Positions 32,958 through 40,797 of a stretch of DNA of 48,742 nucleotides are shown here, piece after piece. The stretch is from a virus. The DNA lies in IMG/VR virus record IMGVR_UViG_3300045107_000772, positions 1 to 48,742 of that record. One strand, given 5' to 3'. Each line of letters opens with the position of its first letter. Position 1 is the first letter of the stretch. The notes under the pieces are model-generated. The model saw nothing but the letters and a program-made list of their open reading frames with translations, was not told the DNA's origin and made no database searches. Position numbers and translations under genes: made by a program.

Positions 32958-33007
32958 GGAGCCGGCGGACGTAGTACCAGATTTCTCCGGGCTACTGCAC
33001 TTTGGGG

Positions 33008-33036
33008 TTGCTTTCTAAGGTCGGCACGTATACGAT
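33008..33036 (+). promoter_or_regulatory. Putative promoter of small basic gene
   Basis: TTGCTT (33008-33013), 17 bases, TACGAT (33031-33036), then GTG at 33045, so the message would start at or near its start codon. Box matches are modest (3/6 and 4/6), but the layout parallels the leaderless promoter at 28074. Confidence 0.4.
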
Positions 33037-33044
33037 ATCCGGCA

Positions 33045-33242
33045 GTGCCCCGCAAGCCGAACCGCGACGAACTCGCCGCGGCCTCGCGCTCGGTGAAGGG
33101 TGGGATCGGCTCAGCGATCCTGTCCGCAGCCGGCGGTCGAGGTCGACGCGATGCCCTGACGGCGGAGGAACTCGCCCGTCAGGCGCGTCACGCGGTTCAA
33201 ATTCGCTGGCGGCGCTACCGCGAAAAGATGGCGAAGACGTAG
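33045..33242 (+). CDS. Small basic protein (65 aa), leaderless candidate
   Basis: A 65-residue protein from GTG 33045: PRKPNRDELAAASRSVKGG, a Gly/Arg turn, then LTAEELARQARHAVQIRWRR. The ending (AVQIRWRRYREKM) resembles that of the minus-strand protein at 27791 (AAQARWARWRAEN), suggesting a shared small DNA- or RNA-binding fold. No ribosome-binding site is visible; a promoter-like -10 lies nine bases upstream. Confidence 0.55.
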   Translation: MPRKPNRDELAAASRSVKGGIGSAILSAAGGRGRRDALTAEELARQARHAVQIRWRRYREKMAKT

Positions 33243-33528
33243 GCGCAACGATGCCCAGCAAGCGCAACGCCGAAGCACGGCAAGTCGTTGACAATAATAT
33301 TCGTTATCGGCAGTACGCTCGCCGACCGAAGGCGAGAAGCGGTAGTGTTTGCAGCGGATTGGCTCAGAGGTGCCCGTTGCGGCACCCGGACCGGAGCGAC
33401 AGGTGCCACCCTATCGCCGCCGGCCGTGCTCGAGCGCCGTTGACCGCCGAGTGTGGTCCCCCTAAGTATCCACAGCCGGTCGCGCGCGCGCAAGCCCGTG
33501 GGGTCCATTCCAAACCCGAGAGGCCAAC
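33243..33528. other. Gene-poor region upstream of replication genes (possible origin)
   Basis: This 286-base stretch has no convincing gene. It holds an AT-rich patch with TTGACA (33288-33293) and AATAATATT, a CGTTATCGGCAGT string (33302-33314) close to CGATATCCGGCAGT at 33033-33046, and a near-perfect DnaA box GTATCCACA (33466-33474; consensus TTATCCACA). Sitting before the replication-type gene at 33708, it is the best origin candidate in the window. Confidence 0.35.
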
Positions 33529-33711
33529 ATGCCGCTGCCGAGTGCGGTTCACAACAGACCCCGACGCTCCAACTTCCGGACCCCGCGTTGGGTTATCTCC
33601 GAATGGCGCCGCCATGAGCGGAACCAGTGGAGGCAGACGCTTCACGCCGTAGTGTTCCGCGACTTTGCCACGGTCGCGCAGCTCCTCGGCGAGCCGGGGA
33701 GCCCTGCATGA
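33529..33711 (+). CDS. Small hypothetical protein (60 aa)
   Basis: A 60-residue protein from ATG 33529, with GAGAGGCC upstream. Basic N-terminus, then RWVISEWRRHERNQWRQTLH and VVFRDFATVAQLLGEPG. The stop overlaps the next start (ATGA at 33708-33711), supporting real, coupled translation with the replication protein. Function unknown. Confidence 0.5.
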   Translation: MPLPSAVHNRPRRSNFRTPRWVISEWRRHERNQWRQTLHAVVFRDFATVAQLLGEPGSPA

Positions 33712-34979
33712 GCGCCGCCGCGATGGCGGTACCCAAGAACTGGGAGAGCTCCGGCTGGACGAAGACCCCGCGCGCCTTCTTCAAGAAGCTCTTCCGGGTG
33801 TTCAGCCAGGTGGAGCTGGGTGTGCTGGGCAACATCCTCGACGACTCCGTCGGCCGGCGCGGCGAGGCCGACTGGGTGGAAGTCCGAGAACCAGAGCTGG
33901 CGCGCCTGGTCAACTGCCACGTCAACAGCGTCGGCGCCGCCCTCGACAAGCTCGAAGCGCTGTCCGCGATCGAGGCGCGGAAGTCGCCGCGCGATAAGCG
34001 GGTGAAACAGTACCGCGTGCTGATCCACAACTGGGCGAAGATCACGGAGCGCGAGGCGCGGAAGCTCGATCGCAAGGGCCCGGGGACCGCGGGCGCCGTC
34101 GAAGTCGAGGCAGCCGAAGTCGACGCAGCCGTCGACGACCGTCCACCGAAGGCCGCTCTGACTGTGATCCAGGCCAAGGTGCCGATGGTGACGTTGCCGG
34201 GCGCGAAACAGCCAGTCCCGCTGGCGGAAGCCTGCCCGCACGGCAGCCAGTGCGAGCTTGTCCAACGGTATGCCAAGGGCGCGGCGAACGCGAGGCGAAG
34301 GCCCTCTGATCCGCCGAGGCTTAACGGCGAGATCACCACAGTGGACTGTGGGGATTCCCGGCCGGCGCTAAACGGCGATTTCCACCGCTTCCAGCGGTTC
34401 GTGGCGCAAGCCCTGACCAAGCGCCTGAATGCCCCGCCCCCCGGCGGGCTGATCGAGGAACTGTACCGGCGGCTGGAACAAGAGCGGGTGCCGTTCGAGA
34501 CGTTCGTCCTCCGGTTCGGGCTGCGCGAGCGGGCCGTGAGGAGCTACGGCTTCCTGCGATGCATCGTCGACGACTGCGTCGCCGCGGTGAACCAGTCCCG
34601 CCAGATGGTGGGCGACGCGAAGCGGACTCCCGCCGCAGTAGTCGAGCGCGTACAGCGCGAAGCCAAGCGCGCGGCCGCGGCCCTGCGAAACCGCGGAGGG
34701 TGCGATGAAGCCGTGAAGCTGCTGGAGGAGACAGTGAAGATCGCCGCGACGCTGGCGTCGGATCCGGAGCGCCTTCAACTGCACCTGATGAACCTGGACG
34801 ATCTGCTGGTGACGGCCGCCGAGGAGAAACTCTCGCAGAGTGAACTGGCGCAAGCGGACGCCGAGGCCACGGCCGACTGGCCGAACCACGCGGTCATGCG
34901 GCAGTTCGCGCGCGAGCGGGCCGTGCGGCTCATGCTGGTCGGCAGCGAGGGCATGGCTTCCGCGGGAGCCGCGAGGTGA
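33708..34979 (+). CDS. Replication initiation-type protein (winged helix)
   Basis: A 423-residue protein from ATG 33708. The first ~120 residues look like a winged-helix domain of phage replication organisers: FFKKLFRVFSQVELGVLGNI, then EPELARLVNCHVNSVGAALD and KLEALSAIEARKSPRDKRVK. A disordered Ala/Val/Asp linker (about 135-165) precedes a helical C-terminal part (FQRFVAQALTKRLNAPPPGG; ERVPFETFVLRFGLRERAVR) that could load helicase or oligomerise. Its position after the AT-rich DnaA-box region supports an origin-binding role. No polymerase or helicase motifs are present. Confidence 0.6.
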   Translation: MSAAAMAVPKNWESSGWTKTPRAFFKKLFRVFSQVELGVLGNILDDSVGRRGEADWVEVREPELARLVNCHVNSVGAALDKLEALSAIEARKSPRDKRVKQYRVLIHNWAKITEREARKLDRKGPGTAGAVEVEAAEVDAAVDDRPPKAALTVIQAKVPMVTLPGAKQPVPLAEACPHGSQCELVQRYAKGAANARRRPSDPPRLNGEITTVDCGDSRPALNGDFHRFQRFVAQALTKRLNAPPPGGLIEELYRRLEQERVPFETFVLRFGLRERAVRSYGFLRCIVDDCVAAVNQSRQMVGDAKRTPAAVVERVQREAKRAAAALRNRGGCDEAVKLLEETVKIAATLASDPERLQLHLMNLDDLLVTAAEEKLSQSELAQADAEATADWPNHAVMRQFARERAVRLMLVGSEGMASAGAAR

Positions 34980-34983
34980 AGCC

Positions 34984-35406
34984 ATGGGCGCATACAACTT
35001 CAAGCCTCGTTTCGCGACGGCGGTGGTGCTCGGCGAGAAGACCCACACGATTCGCGCGTACCGGCGCCACATGGATGTGCCGGGCGACTGCCTCCATCTG
35101 TTCACCGGCATGCGCACGATGCAGTGCCAACGGCTCGGCCGCCACCCGGCGGCGGCGGTCGACGACGTCGTTATCCGGCCGGACGGCATCCTGATCGAAG
35201 GCCGCTGGCTGACGGATGGCGAAACGGACGCTCTGGCGGTGCGGGACGGCTTTCCCAGCGGCTTCGGGGAGATGCTCGAATTCTGGCGCGGGCGGTTGCC
35301 CTTCACTGGATTCATGGCGCACTGGCGCTGGGCGCGTGCCGGAGTCCCCGACCGGATGTACGAGATGGCGCTGGACGTGCGCCGGGCGGGGGTGTTGGCC
35401 GCATGA
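34984..35406 (+). CDS. ASCH-like domain protein
   Basis: A 140-residue protein from ATG 34984, just after the replication gene. It opens YNFKPRFATAVVLGEKTHTI followed by RAYRRH and PGDCLHLFTGMRT, the pattern of phage ASCH/PUA-like proteins (F..G.K..TIR....PGD.L.L..G), then EMLEFWRGRLPFTGF. ASCH proteins are thought to bind RNA or modified nucleotides. The molecular role here is unknown. Confidence 0.75.
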   Translation: MGAYNFKPRFATAVVLGEKTHTIRAYRRHMDVPGDCLHLFTGMRTMQCQRLGRHPAAAVDDVVIRPDGILIEGRWLTDGETDALAVRDGFPSGFGEMLEFWRGRLPFTGFMAHWRWARAGVPDRMYEMALDVRRAGVLAA

Positions 35407-35633
35407 GCCGGATCTACCTCGTGATCACACTCAGCGGGCCGCAGGACGCGCGCGACCTGTACCGCGAACGCGGTCTCACCTGCGCGAGCTGTGGCGCACA
35501 GAATGGCGGCGCGACGGTGTGGGCGCTTCCCGGGTTGTGCGCGGATTGCGCGATGCGGGTTGAATCCGTCACGGCCGCGGCGCCGCGACCGCAGCAGGCG
35601 GCGTTCTTCGATCTATCGAGGCTGCCGGAATGA
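35403..35633 (+). CDS. Small zinc-ribbon protein
   Basis: A 76-residue protein from ATG 35403, overlapping the previous stop. Contains CASCGAQ and, about 20 residues on, CADCAM, a four-cysteine zinc knuckle. The tail AAFFDLSRLPE is typical of short phage ribbon proteins. Role unknown, perhaps nucleic-acid or protein contact. Confidence 0.55.
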   Translation: MSRIYLVITLSGPQDARDLYRERGLTCASCGAQNGGATVWALPGLCADCAMRVESVTAAAPRPQQAAFFDLSRLPE

Positions 35634-35809
35634 GCCGCGCTTCGATTTGCCAACACGAGTTTGCGGGAAACCGCAAAGCCGCGGCCGAGGAATCGGACGT
35701 GGATCCAGACCACAAGGGAGAGTCAGATGGCCAAGTCTGCGAAGTCCGCGAAGGCGGGCAAGTCGAGGAGTTCGAAGTCGATGCCGAAGCCGGCAGCGGC
35801 CAACGGTAA
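35630..35809 (+). CDS. Doubtful small ORF overlapping a basic peptide gene
   Basis: A 59-codon frame with ATG 35630 overlapping the previous stop (ATGA). The product is acidic with no motif, and its second half overlaps the better-supported gene at 35727 in another frame. The ATGA coupling is in its favour; the composition is not. Confidence 0.25.
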   Translation: MSRASICQHEFAGNRKAAAEESDVDPDHKGESDGQVCEVREGGQVEEFEVDAEAGSGQR

Positions 35810-35840
35810 GCCGCCGAAGAGCGGCAAGACCAAGTCCTAA
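35727..35840 (+). CDS. Lys/Ser-rich small basic protein (37 aa)
   Basis: A 37-residue protein, ATG 35727 with AAGGGAGAG upstream. The sequence is a Lys-Ser repeat (AKSAKSAKAGKSRSSKSM ... KSGKTKS), like tiny histone-like or nucleic-acid-condensing peptides. Preferred over the overlapping acidic frame because of the ribosome-binding site and coherent composition. Confidence 0.5.
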   Translation: MAKSAKSAKAGKSRSSKSMPKPAAANGKPPKSGKTKS

Positions 35841-35967
35841 CCAGCGGCGCGTCGGCTGTCAACAGCCACGTCCGGCGTCCCTCGCGCACGGCCGCGGAGA
35901 GCGGGAACGGCGCGGACAAAGGATTCGCTGGCCGGCTGACGCGCTTTTTTGAAAGGAGTTCAAGACC

Positions 35968-36369
35968 ATGCCGAGTGAGTCGAGAACGTGGGAGCTCGCG
36001 GAGGCCTGCCGAATCTTCGCGCGAGAGGTGCCTGCCCACCTGGCAGCGAGAAGAGTGCTGCGGGAGGCCGCGCAAGCCGGCGTGATTCCGTGGCGCGAAG
36101 CCGTGGCCGAGTTGACCGAGGCCGAGGCGGACCGCCTCGGGCAGTGGATCGACGGGGTGATGCGGGTAGAGGCGAGCGGGGATAACATCACCCGCCTTTC
36201 CTTCGAGGTCCATACCTGCATCGACCGGGCGCGCGTGCAGCTTACGCAGCTCGGGCAACCGGCGGAAGCAGTGGTGTGGATCCGGATCGCGCTGGCCGCG
36301 GGCGAGCGCCTGGCGAGCGCCGCGCAGCGCATGGAGCGGGACGCGGTGGCTGCCGTGCCGAGCGCGTGA
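35968..36369 (+). CDS. Hypothetical helical protein
   Basis: A 133-residue protein from ATG 35968, with AAAGGAG upstream, after a 127-base gap that shows only a short GGCTGT/ACAGCC hairpin (35854-35867). All-helical (EACRIFAREVPAHLAARRVL; AVAELTEAEADRLGQWIDGV). No family recognised. Confidence 0.5.
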   Translation: MPSESRTWELAEACRIFAREVPAHLAARRVLREAAQAGVIPWREAVAELTEAEADRLGQWIDGVMRVEASGDNITRLSFEVHTCIDRARVQLTQLGQPAEAVVWIRIALAAGERLASAAQRMERDAVAAVPSA

Positions 36370-36377
36370 GGGGTCCC

Positions 36378-36899
36378 ATGGAACAACAGCACAAGACCGC
36401 CTTGGAGCGCGCGAGGGACATCGCCGAGTACTGGAACACCCACCAGGTGGATTCGCCATGGCTGGTGCGGGCGATTCACACGGCGATCCTCGAAGCCACG
36501 AACAAAGTCACACTCCGGGCGCAAGCGCAGGAGAACGAGCTGAACCAGGCGCACTGCGAGAAGCTGCTGCTGCGCAACGAATGCGCGCGGCTGCGCGACC
36601 TGGCGCAAGAACTGGCGCAGTTCCTCGAGGACGTCTACGGTGAGGCGCCGCCCCATATCCAGCAGTTGGTGGACGCGGTGTTTCCGCCCGATGAGGGGAC
36701 GGCGCGGCAACACGCGGCGCTGCGCGCGAAGGCCGTGACGCCGCCGGAACCGGAAGGCTCCGGGCCGCCGTGCCAGCAATGCGGGGCGCTCCGGGAAATC
36801 GCGAAGAGCATCGACGCCGAGAACCTGCGGCTGCGCGGTTTGCTGCGCGAGGCCGTGTTCTTCCCGCCCGAAGGACCGGCGGGGAAGGACGCAGCATGA
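36378..36899 (+). CDS. Hypothetical coiled-coil protein
   Basis: A 173-residue protein from ATG 36378. N-terminal helix (TALERARDIAEYWNTHQVDS), a long coiled coil (LRAQAQENELNQAHCEKLLL then NECARLRDLAQELAQFLEDV), and a CQQC pair near residue 132. Many phage early operons carry such small coiled-coil proteins; function unknown. ATGA overlap with the next gene. Confidence 0.5.
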   Translation: MEQQHKTALERARDIAEYWNTHQVDSPWLVRAIHTAILEATNKVTLRAQAQENELNQAHCEKLLLRNECARLRDLAQELAQFLEDVYGEAPPHIQQLVDAVFPPDEGTARQHAALRAKAVTPPEPEGSGPPCQQCGALREIAKSIDAENLRLRGLLREAVFFPPEGPAGKDAA

Positions 36900-37198
36900 A
36901 CGGAGTGTGCCGCGAGTGCGGCTGCACCGAGTTCACAGCGTGCATCGACGACGCGGGAAACGCGTGCAGTTGGGCGGCGGCGGACCTGTGCTCGTTTTGC
37001 GCCGCTTTACTTCCGCGCGTACAGCTCTTCACGGAAGGCGACCTGCAGGCGGAGCTCCGCCGGATCGACGCGGAAGTCGCCGCGATCCGCGCCCAGGAAG
37101 GAGGCGGCACTCCGGGCTGGGTGCTGGCGCTGGCCGAAGCCGACTGGGAGGCGGAGCGCTACCTGGTGAGCGGAGGGGTGAGCGGAGGCCCGGCATGA
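36896..37198 (+). CDS. Small cysteine-rich (zinc-binding) phage protein
   Basis: A 100-residue protein from ATG 36896. The N-terminus CRECGCTEFTACIDDAGN, then CSWAAADLCSFC, is a well-known short phage Cys motif (C..CGC.....C....C.W...DLC..C), probably a zinc fold. The C-terminal half is a plain helix. ATGA overlaps on both sides place it in the ATPase operon. Confidence 0.65.
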   Translation: MNGVCRECGCTEFTACIDDAGNACSWAAADLCSFCAALLPRVQLFTEGDLQAELRRIDAEVAAIRAQEGGGTPGWVLALAEADWEAERYLVSGGVSGGPA

Positions 37199-38526
37199 GC
37201 AAGCTGAAGCTCTCCGCGGATCTCGCGTTGCCGCTCGACGCGGTGACGCACACGTTCGCGATTGTCGGCATGCGCGGATCCGGCAAGTCGAACACGGCGG
37301 TGGTGCTGGCGGAGGAGATGCACCGCGCGGGGTTGCATTGGGTGGCGATCGATCCGAAGGGCGACTGGTGGGGCATGCGGTCCAGCGCGGATGGCAAGTC
37401 GCCGGGCCTGCCGATCGTGGTGTTCGGCGGGCGGCACGGCGATCTGCCGCTGGAGCCGACGTCGGGCGTCTTCCTCGCGGAGCTGATCGTCCGGGAGCGG
37501 TTGACGGCCGTAATCGACCTCTCCGAGTTCACGGAGGGAGAGAAGGTGCGGTTCCTCGGCGGCGTGGGCCGCGAGGACGGCTTCGCGATGCGGCTGTACC
37601 GCTCGAAGTCGGAAGAGCAACCGCCCACGCACGTGTTCTTCGAAGAGGCCGACGATGTCTTCCCGCAGAAGGCGCTGCGCGACAAGGCGAAGCTGCTGCA
37701 CGACTGTTCGCGGCTGCTGCTGTGGGGCCGCGCCCGCGGCCTCGGGGGCACGCTGTGCAGCCAGCGCTCGGCGCGCGTGAACAAGGACGCGCTGACGCAG
37801 ACCGACACGCTGTGCGCGATGCGGACCACGGCGCCGCAAGACACGGGGGCGATCCGGGCGTGGGTGGAGCACCACGGGCTGGAGCGGGAGCTGGTGAGTT
37901 CCCTGCCCTCGCTCAAGAACGGCGAAGGCTGGGTGTGGTCTCCGGAGTGGCTGGGCGTGATGCAGCGCGTGCGGTTCCGCCGGCGGGAGACCTTCGACAG
38001 CGGCGCGACGCCGGTGGCGGGCGCCAAGGCGAAGCTGCGGCCGGCAACGGTGGCGGACGTCGACCTGGCGGCGATCCGGGTGCAGATGGCGGAGACGATC
38101 GAACGGGCGAAGGCCGACGATCCCCGCGAATTGCGGAGGCGGATCGCTGAGCTGCAGCGCGAGATGAGCAAGACATCCGCGCCGGCGCCGTCCCTCGACC
38201 CGGCGGTGCTGGCGAAGGCTTTCGAAGACGGGCGCAAGAGCGCCGTGCTGGAGTTTCGCCAGGAACTCGACGTCGCGGTGAGCACCTTGCTGCTGGCCGA
38301 GGGGGAGCTGCAGGGCGCGACCGAACGGTTGGCCGGGCTGCGCACCCGGCTGAGCCTGAAGACGGGAGTTACGGACCGGGAGCGGGATGTCAAATTCAAT
38401 ATACACTCCGGTCCCGACAGCGGGCTTGATTGCAATCAAGCTTCTCAGGATTTACCCCGAGCGAAGGCAACACGGGGGCGATCCGGGCGTGGGTGGAGCA
38501 CCACGGGCTGGAGCGGGAGCTGGTGA
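37195..38526 (+). CDS. HerA/FtsK-like ATPase, truncated by tandem duplication
   Basis: A P-loop ATPase of the DUF87/HerA-like group. Walker A is GMRGSGKS (residues 25-32), the Walker B-like strand is HVFFEEADD (near 146-154), and a WGRARGLGGT sensor-type loop follows. Such hexameric DNA pumps act in end-processing, often with nucleases. From ATG 37195 it runs through copy 1 of a 629-bp repeat; because 629 is not a multiple of three it leaves frame at 38470 and stops at 38526 (443 residues). Removing one copy would restore a ~598-residue protein ending at 39620, whose C-terminus contains winged-helix-like repeats. Confidence 0.75.
   Translation: MSKLKLSADLALPLDAVTHTFAIVGMRGSGKSNTAVVLAEEMHRAGLHWVAIDPKGDWWGMRSSADGKSPGLPIVVFGGRHGDLPLEPTSGVFLAELIVRERLTAVIDLSEFTEGEKVRFLGGVGREDGFAMRLYRSKSEEQPPTHVFFEEADDVFPQKALRDKAKLLHDCSRLLLWGRARGLGGTLCSQRSARVNKDALTQTDTLCAMRTTAPQDTGAIRAWVEHHGLERELVSSLPSLKNGEGWVWSPEWLGVMQRVRFRRRETFDSGATPVAGAKAKLRPATVADVDLAAIRVQMAETIERAKADDPRELRRRIAELQREMSKTSAPAPSLDPAVLAKAFEDGRKSAVLEFRQELDVAVSTLLLAEGELQGATERLAGLRTRLSLKTGVTDRERDVKFNIHSGPDSGLDCNQASQDLPRAKATRGRSGRGWSTTGWSGSW
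37841..38469. repeat. 629-bp perfect tandem duplication, copy 1
   Basis: Begins ACACGGGGGC and ends GCGAAGGCA. By eye it is identical to copy 2 at 38470-39098. It lies inside the ATPase gene. Confidence 0.93.
38424..38441. repeat. 18-bp perfect palindrome inside the duplicated unit
   Basis: GCTTGATTGCAATCAAGC is its own reverse complement. It recurs at 39053-39070 because it lies within the tandem repeat, about 28 bases before each copy's right end. Possible protein-binding site or rearrangement hot spot. Confidence 0.6.
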
Positions 38527-39620
38527 GTTCCCTGCCCTCGCTCAAGAACGGCGAAGGCTGGGTGTGGTCTCCGGAGTGGCTGGGCGTGATGCAGCGCGTG
38601 CGGTTCCGCCGGCGGGAGACCTTCGACAGCGGCGCGACGCCGGTGGCGGGCGCCAAGGCGAAGCTGCGGCCGGCAACGGTGGCGGACGTCGACCTGGCGG
38701 CGATCCGGGTGCAGATGGCGGAGACGATCGAACGGGCGAAGGCCGACGATCCCCGCGAATTGCGGAGGCGGATCGCTGAGCTGCAGCGCGAGATGAGCAA
38801 GACATCCGCGCCGGCGCCGTCCCTCGACCCGGCGGTGCTGGCGAAGGCTTTCGAAGACGGGCGCAAGAGCGCCGTGCTGGAGTTTCGCCAGGAACTCGAC
38901 GTCGCGGTGAGCACCTTGCTGCTGGCCGAGGGGGAGCTGCAGGGCGCGACCGAACGGTTGGCCGGGCTGCGCACCCGGCTGAGCCTGAAGACGGGAGTTA
39001 CGGACCGGGAGCGGGATGTCAAATTCAATATACACTCCGGTCCCGACAGCGGGCTTGATTGCAATCAAGCTTCTCAGGATTTACCCCGAGCGAAGGCAGT
39101 AGCGCCAGGCCGGAAGGGTGAGCAGTCCCTTCCGGCCGCGGGGGGGCCGACAACGATGGAGCGGCGGATGCTGACGGCACTGGCGCAGCATCCGGAAGGC
39201 CTGACGAAGGCGCAGATCCGTTTGCATGCGGACTATGCCGACTCGGGTCCGGTGTCTCGGGCGTTCGCGCGGCTCAGCGCGCAGGGCTGGGCCGGAACGG
39301 ACGGACAGAAGCTGCGAATCACGGAGGTGGGGCGGCGGGCGCTGGGCGGTTTCGATCCGCTGCCGACGGGGCTCCGGCTGCAGCGGTATCTGCTGGGCCC
39401 GGAGAGCAAGCTCTCCGGCATGGAGCGGGCGCTGCTCGGGGCGGTGACGGGTGCGTATCCGGAGGCGATCGCGAAGGGCGCGGCGCGGCAGCAGGCCGGG
39501 TACGCGGATTCGGGTCCGGTGTCGCGCGCGTTTGCGCGGTTGGTGCGGTATGGCTACGTGGCGCAGGACGGGGCGTCGCGGCTGCGGGCGTCGGAGCGGC
39601 TGTTCGGAGGGGGAGTCTGA
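38430..39620 (+). pseudogene. C-terminal fragment of the ATPase (second copy plus unique tail)
   Basis: An open frame that re-enters the ATPase frame through copy 2 and continues into its unique end. After the charged region it carries two related winged-helix-like units: MERRMLTALAQHPEGLTKAQ with YADSGPVSRAFARL, and MERALLGAVTGAYPEAIAKG with YADSGPVSRAFARLVRYGYV. No Walker A is present, so alone it cannot be an ATPase. Whether it is translated separately is unknown; the first Met codons lie inside the duplication. It is best read as the 3' part of the split gene. Confidence 0.7.
38470..39098. repeat. 629-bp perfect tandem duplication, copy 2
   Basis: Immediately follows copy 1 head-to-tail with no spacer. 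The unit length (629 = 3 x 209 + 2) shifts the reading frame at the junction. Confidence 0.93.
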
Positions 39621-40099
39621 TGCCCTGCGAGGTTCATTCGTATCCGGACATCTTCGGCGGCGCGCAGATCATCATGTGCGGCGACGGGTGCGGCGACGTC
39701 GAGGCCGAGCCGTGCGCCTTCTGTGGGGCGGAGGCGCCGTACCTTTGCGATTGGCCGGTGACGCGGTTCGAAAGCGTGATCGCGCACGACGTCCGGATCG
39801 GTGACGTGATCCGCGACTCCGCACGGGGAGAGACGGCGATCGAGATGCGGGTGTTCGACATCCACGCCGTGAACAGCCTCCTCTACTTCCGAGTCGAGTT
39901 ACTTCGCGTTCCGAAAGGCGCCCGGGCGCAAGCGAAACGCTACCTGGACCTCGGCCACCTTCGACACGCGGGCGCGATCGTCCCGACAGCGAAGCGCGGC
40001 ACATGCGACCAGTCATGCTGCGAGGCGCATGCGCGTGAGATCGGCGAGGACCGGCACTACTGCCGGGAGCACTGGCAGGCCTGGCAGGAGGTCTCGTGA
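39620..40099 (+). CDS. Hypothetical protein with cysteine clusters
   Basis: A 159-residue protein from ATG 39620 (TGATG overlap with the gene before). Cys/His groups: CGDGCGDVEAEPCAFCGAEA near residues 19-38 and CDQSCCEAHAREIG near 129 with a following YCREHW. The middle is beta-rich (ETAIEMRVFDIHAVNSLLYF). Probably a multi-zinc protein; function unknown. Confidence 0.55.
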   Translation: MPCEVHSYPDIFGGAQIIMCGDGCGDVEAEPCAFCGAEAPYLCDWPVTRFESVIAHDVRIGDVIRDSARGETAIEMRVFDIHAVNSLLYFRVELLRVPKGARAQAKRYLDLGHLRHAGAIVPTAKRGTCDQSCCEAHAREIGEDRHYCREHWQAWQEVS

Positions 40100-40797
40100 T
40101 GGCGAAGTCTTGCAATTGCGGCGCGCCGATTTCCCTGCCCCACGCGCGGTTCTGCGATGGCTGCCGCGCGCGGCGGCGCCGGAAACCGGCGAAGTATGTG
40201 CCGACGCCGCAGATCGACGCGCTGATCCGCGAGACCTGGCAGGGCAAGGCCTGGGGACTGAAGGCGGCGCGCATCGTGGCGGCGAGAGTGGGGTGGCCGC
40301 ACTGGATCGTCAAGAAGCGGGCGGTCGCGCTGGGCGTGGTGCGGCAGAGGAAGAAGGAGCCCGCATGGTCCGCGACGGAGATCTCCGTGCTCGAGCGGTT
40401 CGCGTGGATGAGCCCCCAGCGGCTGGCGATGAAGCTGAGCAGCGCAACGGGAATTCCGCGCAGCGCCACCGCGGTGGTGCTGAAGCGGAAACGGATGCGG
40501 CTGCTGGCGAATGCGGACTGGTATTCGGCGCATCAACTGGCGGAGCTGCTCGGCATCGAAGGGCACAAGGTTTCGAAGTGGATCAAGGCCGGGTGGCTGA
40601 ACGCGGATCCACGCGGCACGAACCGCACGGAGCGGCAAGGCGGCGACGAATGGCTGATCCAGCGGCCGGCCCTGCGGCGATTTCTGCTGGCGCATCCGGA
40701 CGAGGTCGATCTGGCCAAGGTGGAGTGCGCGGGCAGCCGACTATGGTTCCTCGACATCCTGACGGACGGCCGCATCGGCGAACGGAGCGCCGCGTAA
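40099..40797 (+). CDS. Zinc-ribbon and HTH DNA-binding protein
   Basis: A 232-residue protein, ATG 40099. The N-terminal ribbon CNCGAPISLPHARFCDGCRA is followed by a basic patch. Residues ~35-130 carry two helix-turn-helix-like units (RIVAARVGWPHWIVKKRAVA; WSATEISVLERFAWMSPQRL). A MerR/excisionase-like HTH follows (WYSAHQLAELLGIEGHKVSK, then WIKAGWL). Likely a transcriptional or recombination-directionality regulator. Followed by a TAATG overlap. Confidence 0.6.
   Translation: MAKSCNCGAPISLPHARFCDGCRARRRRKPAKYVPTPQIDALIRETWQGKAWGLKAARIVAARVGWPHWIVKKRAVALGVVRQRKKEPAWSATEISVLERFAWMSPQRLAMKLSSATGIPRSATAVVLKRKRMRLLANADWYSAHQLAELLGIEGHKVSKWIKAGWLNADPRGTNRTERQGGDEWLIQRPALRRFLLAHPDEVDLAKVECAGSRLWFLDILTDGRIGERSAA

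Noticed and set aside
35854-35867. GGCTGT/ACAGCC hairpin as a terminator
   Set aside because: Loop of two bases and no U tract adjoining it; too weak to call.
38387-38470. Short AT-richer frame beginning MSNSIYTPVP inside the duplicated unit
   Set aside because: It overlaps the ATPase frame. Only after copy 2 (39016-39100) does it end as a 28-codon peptide; evidence is too thin.
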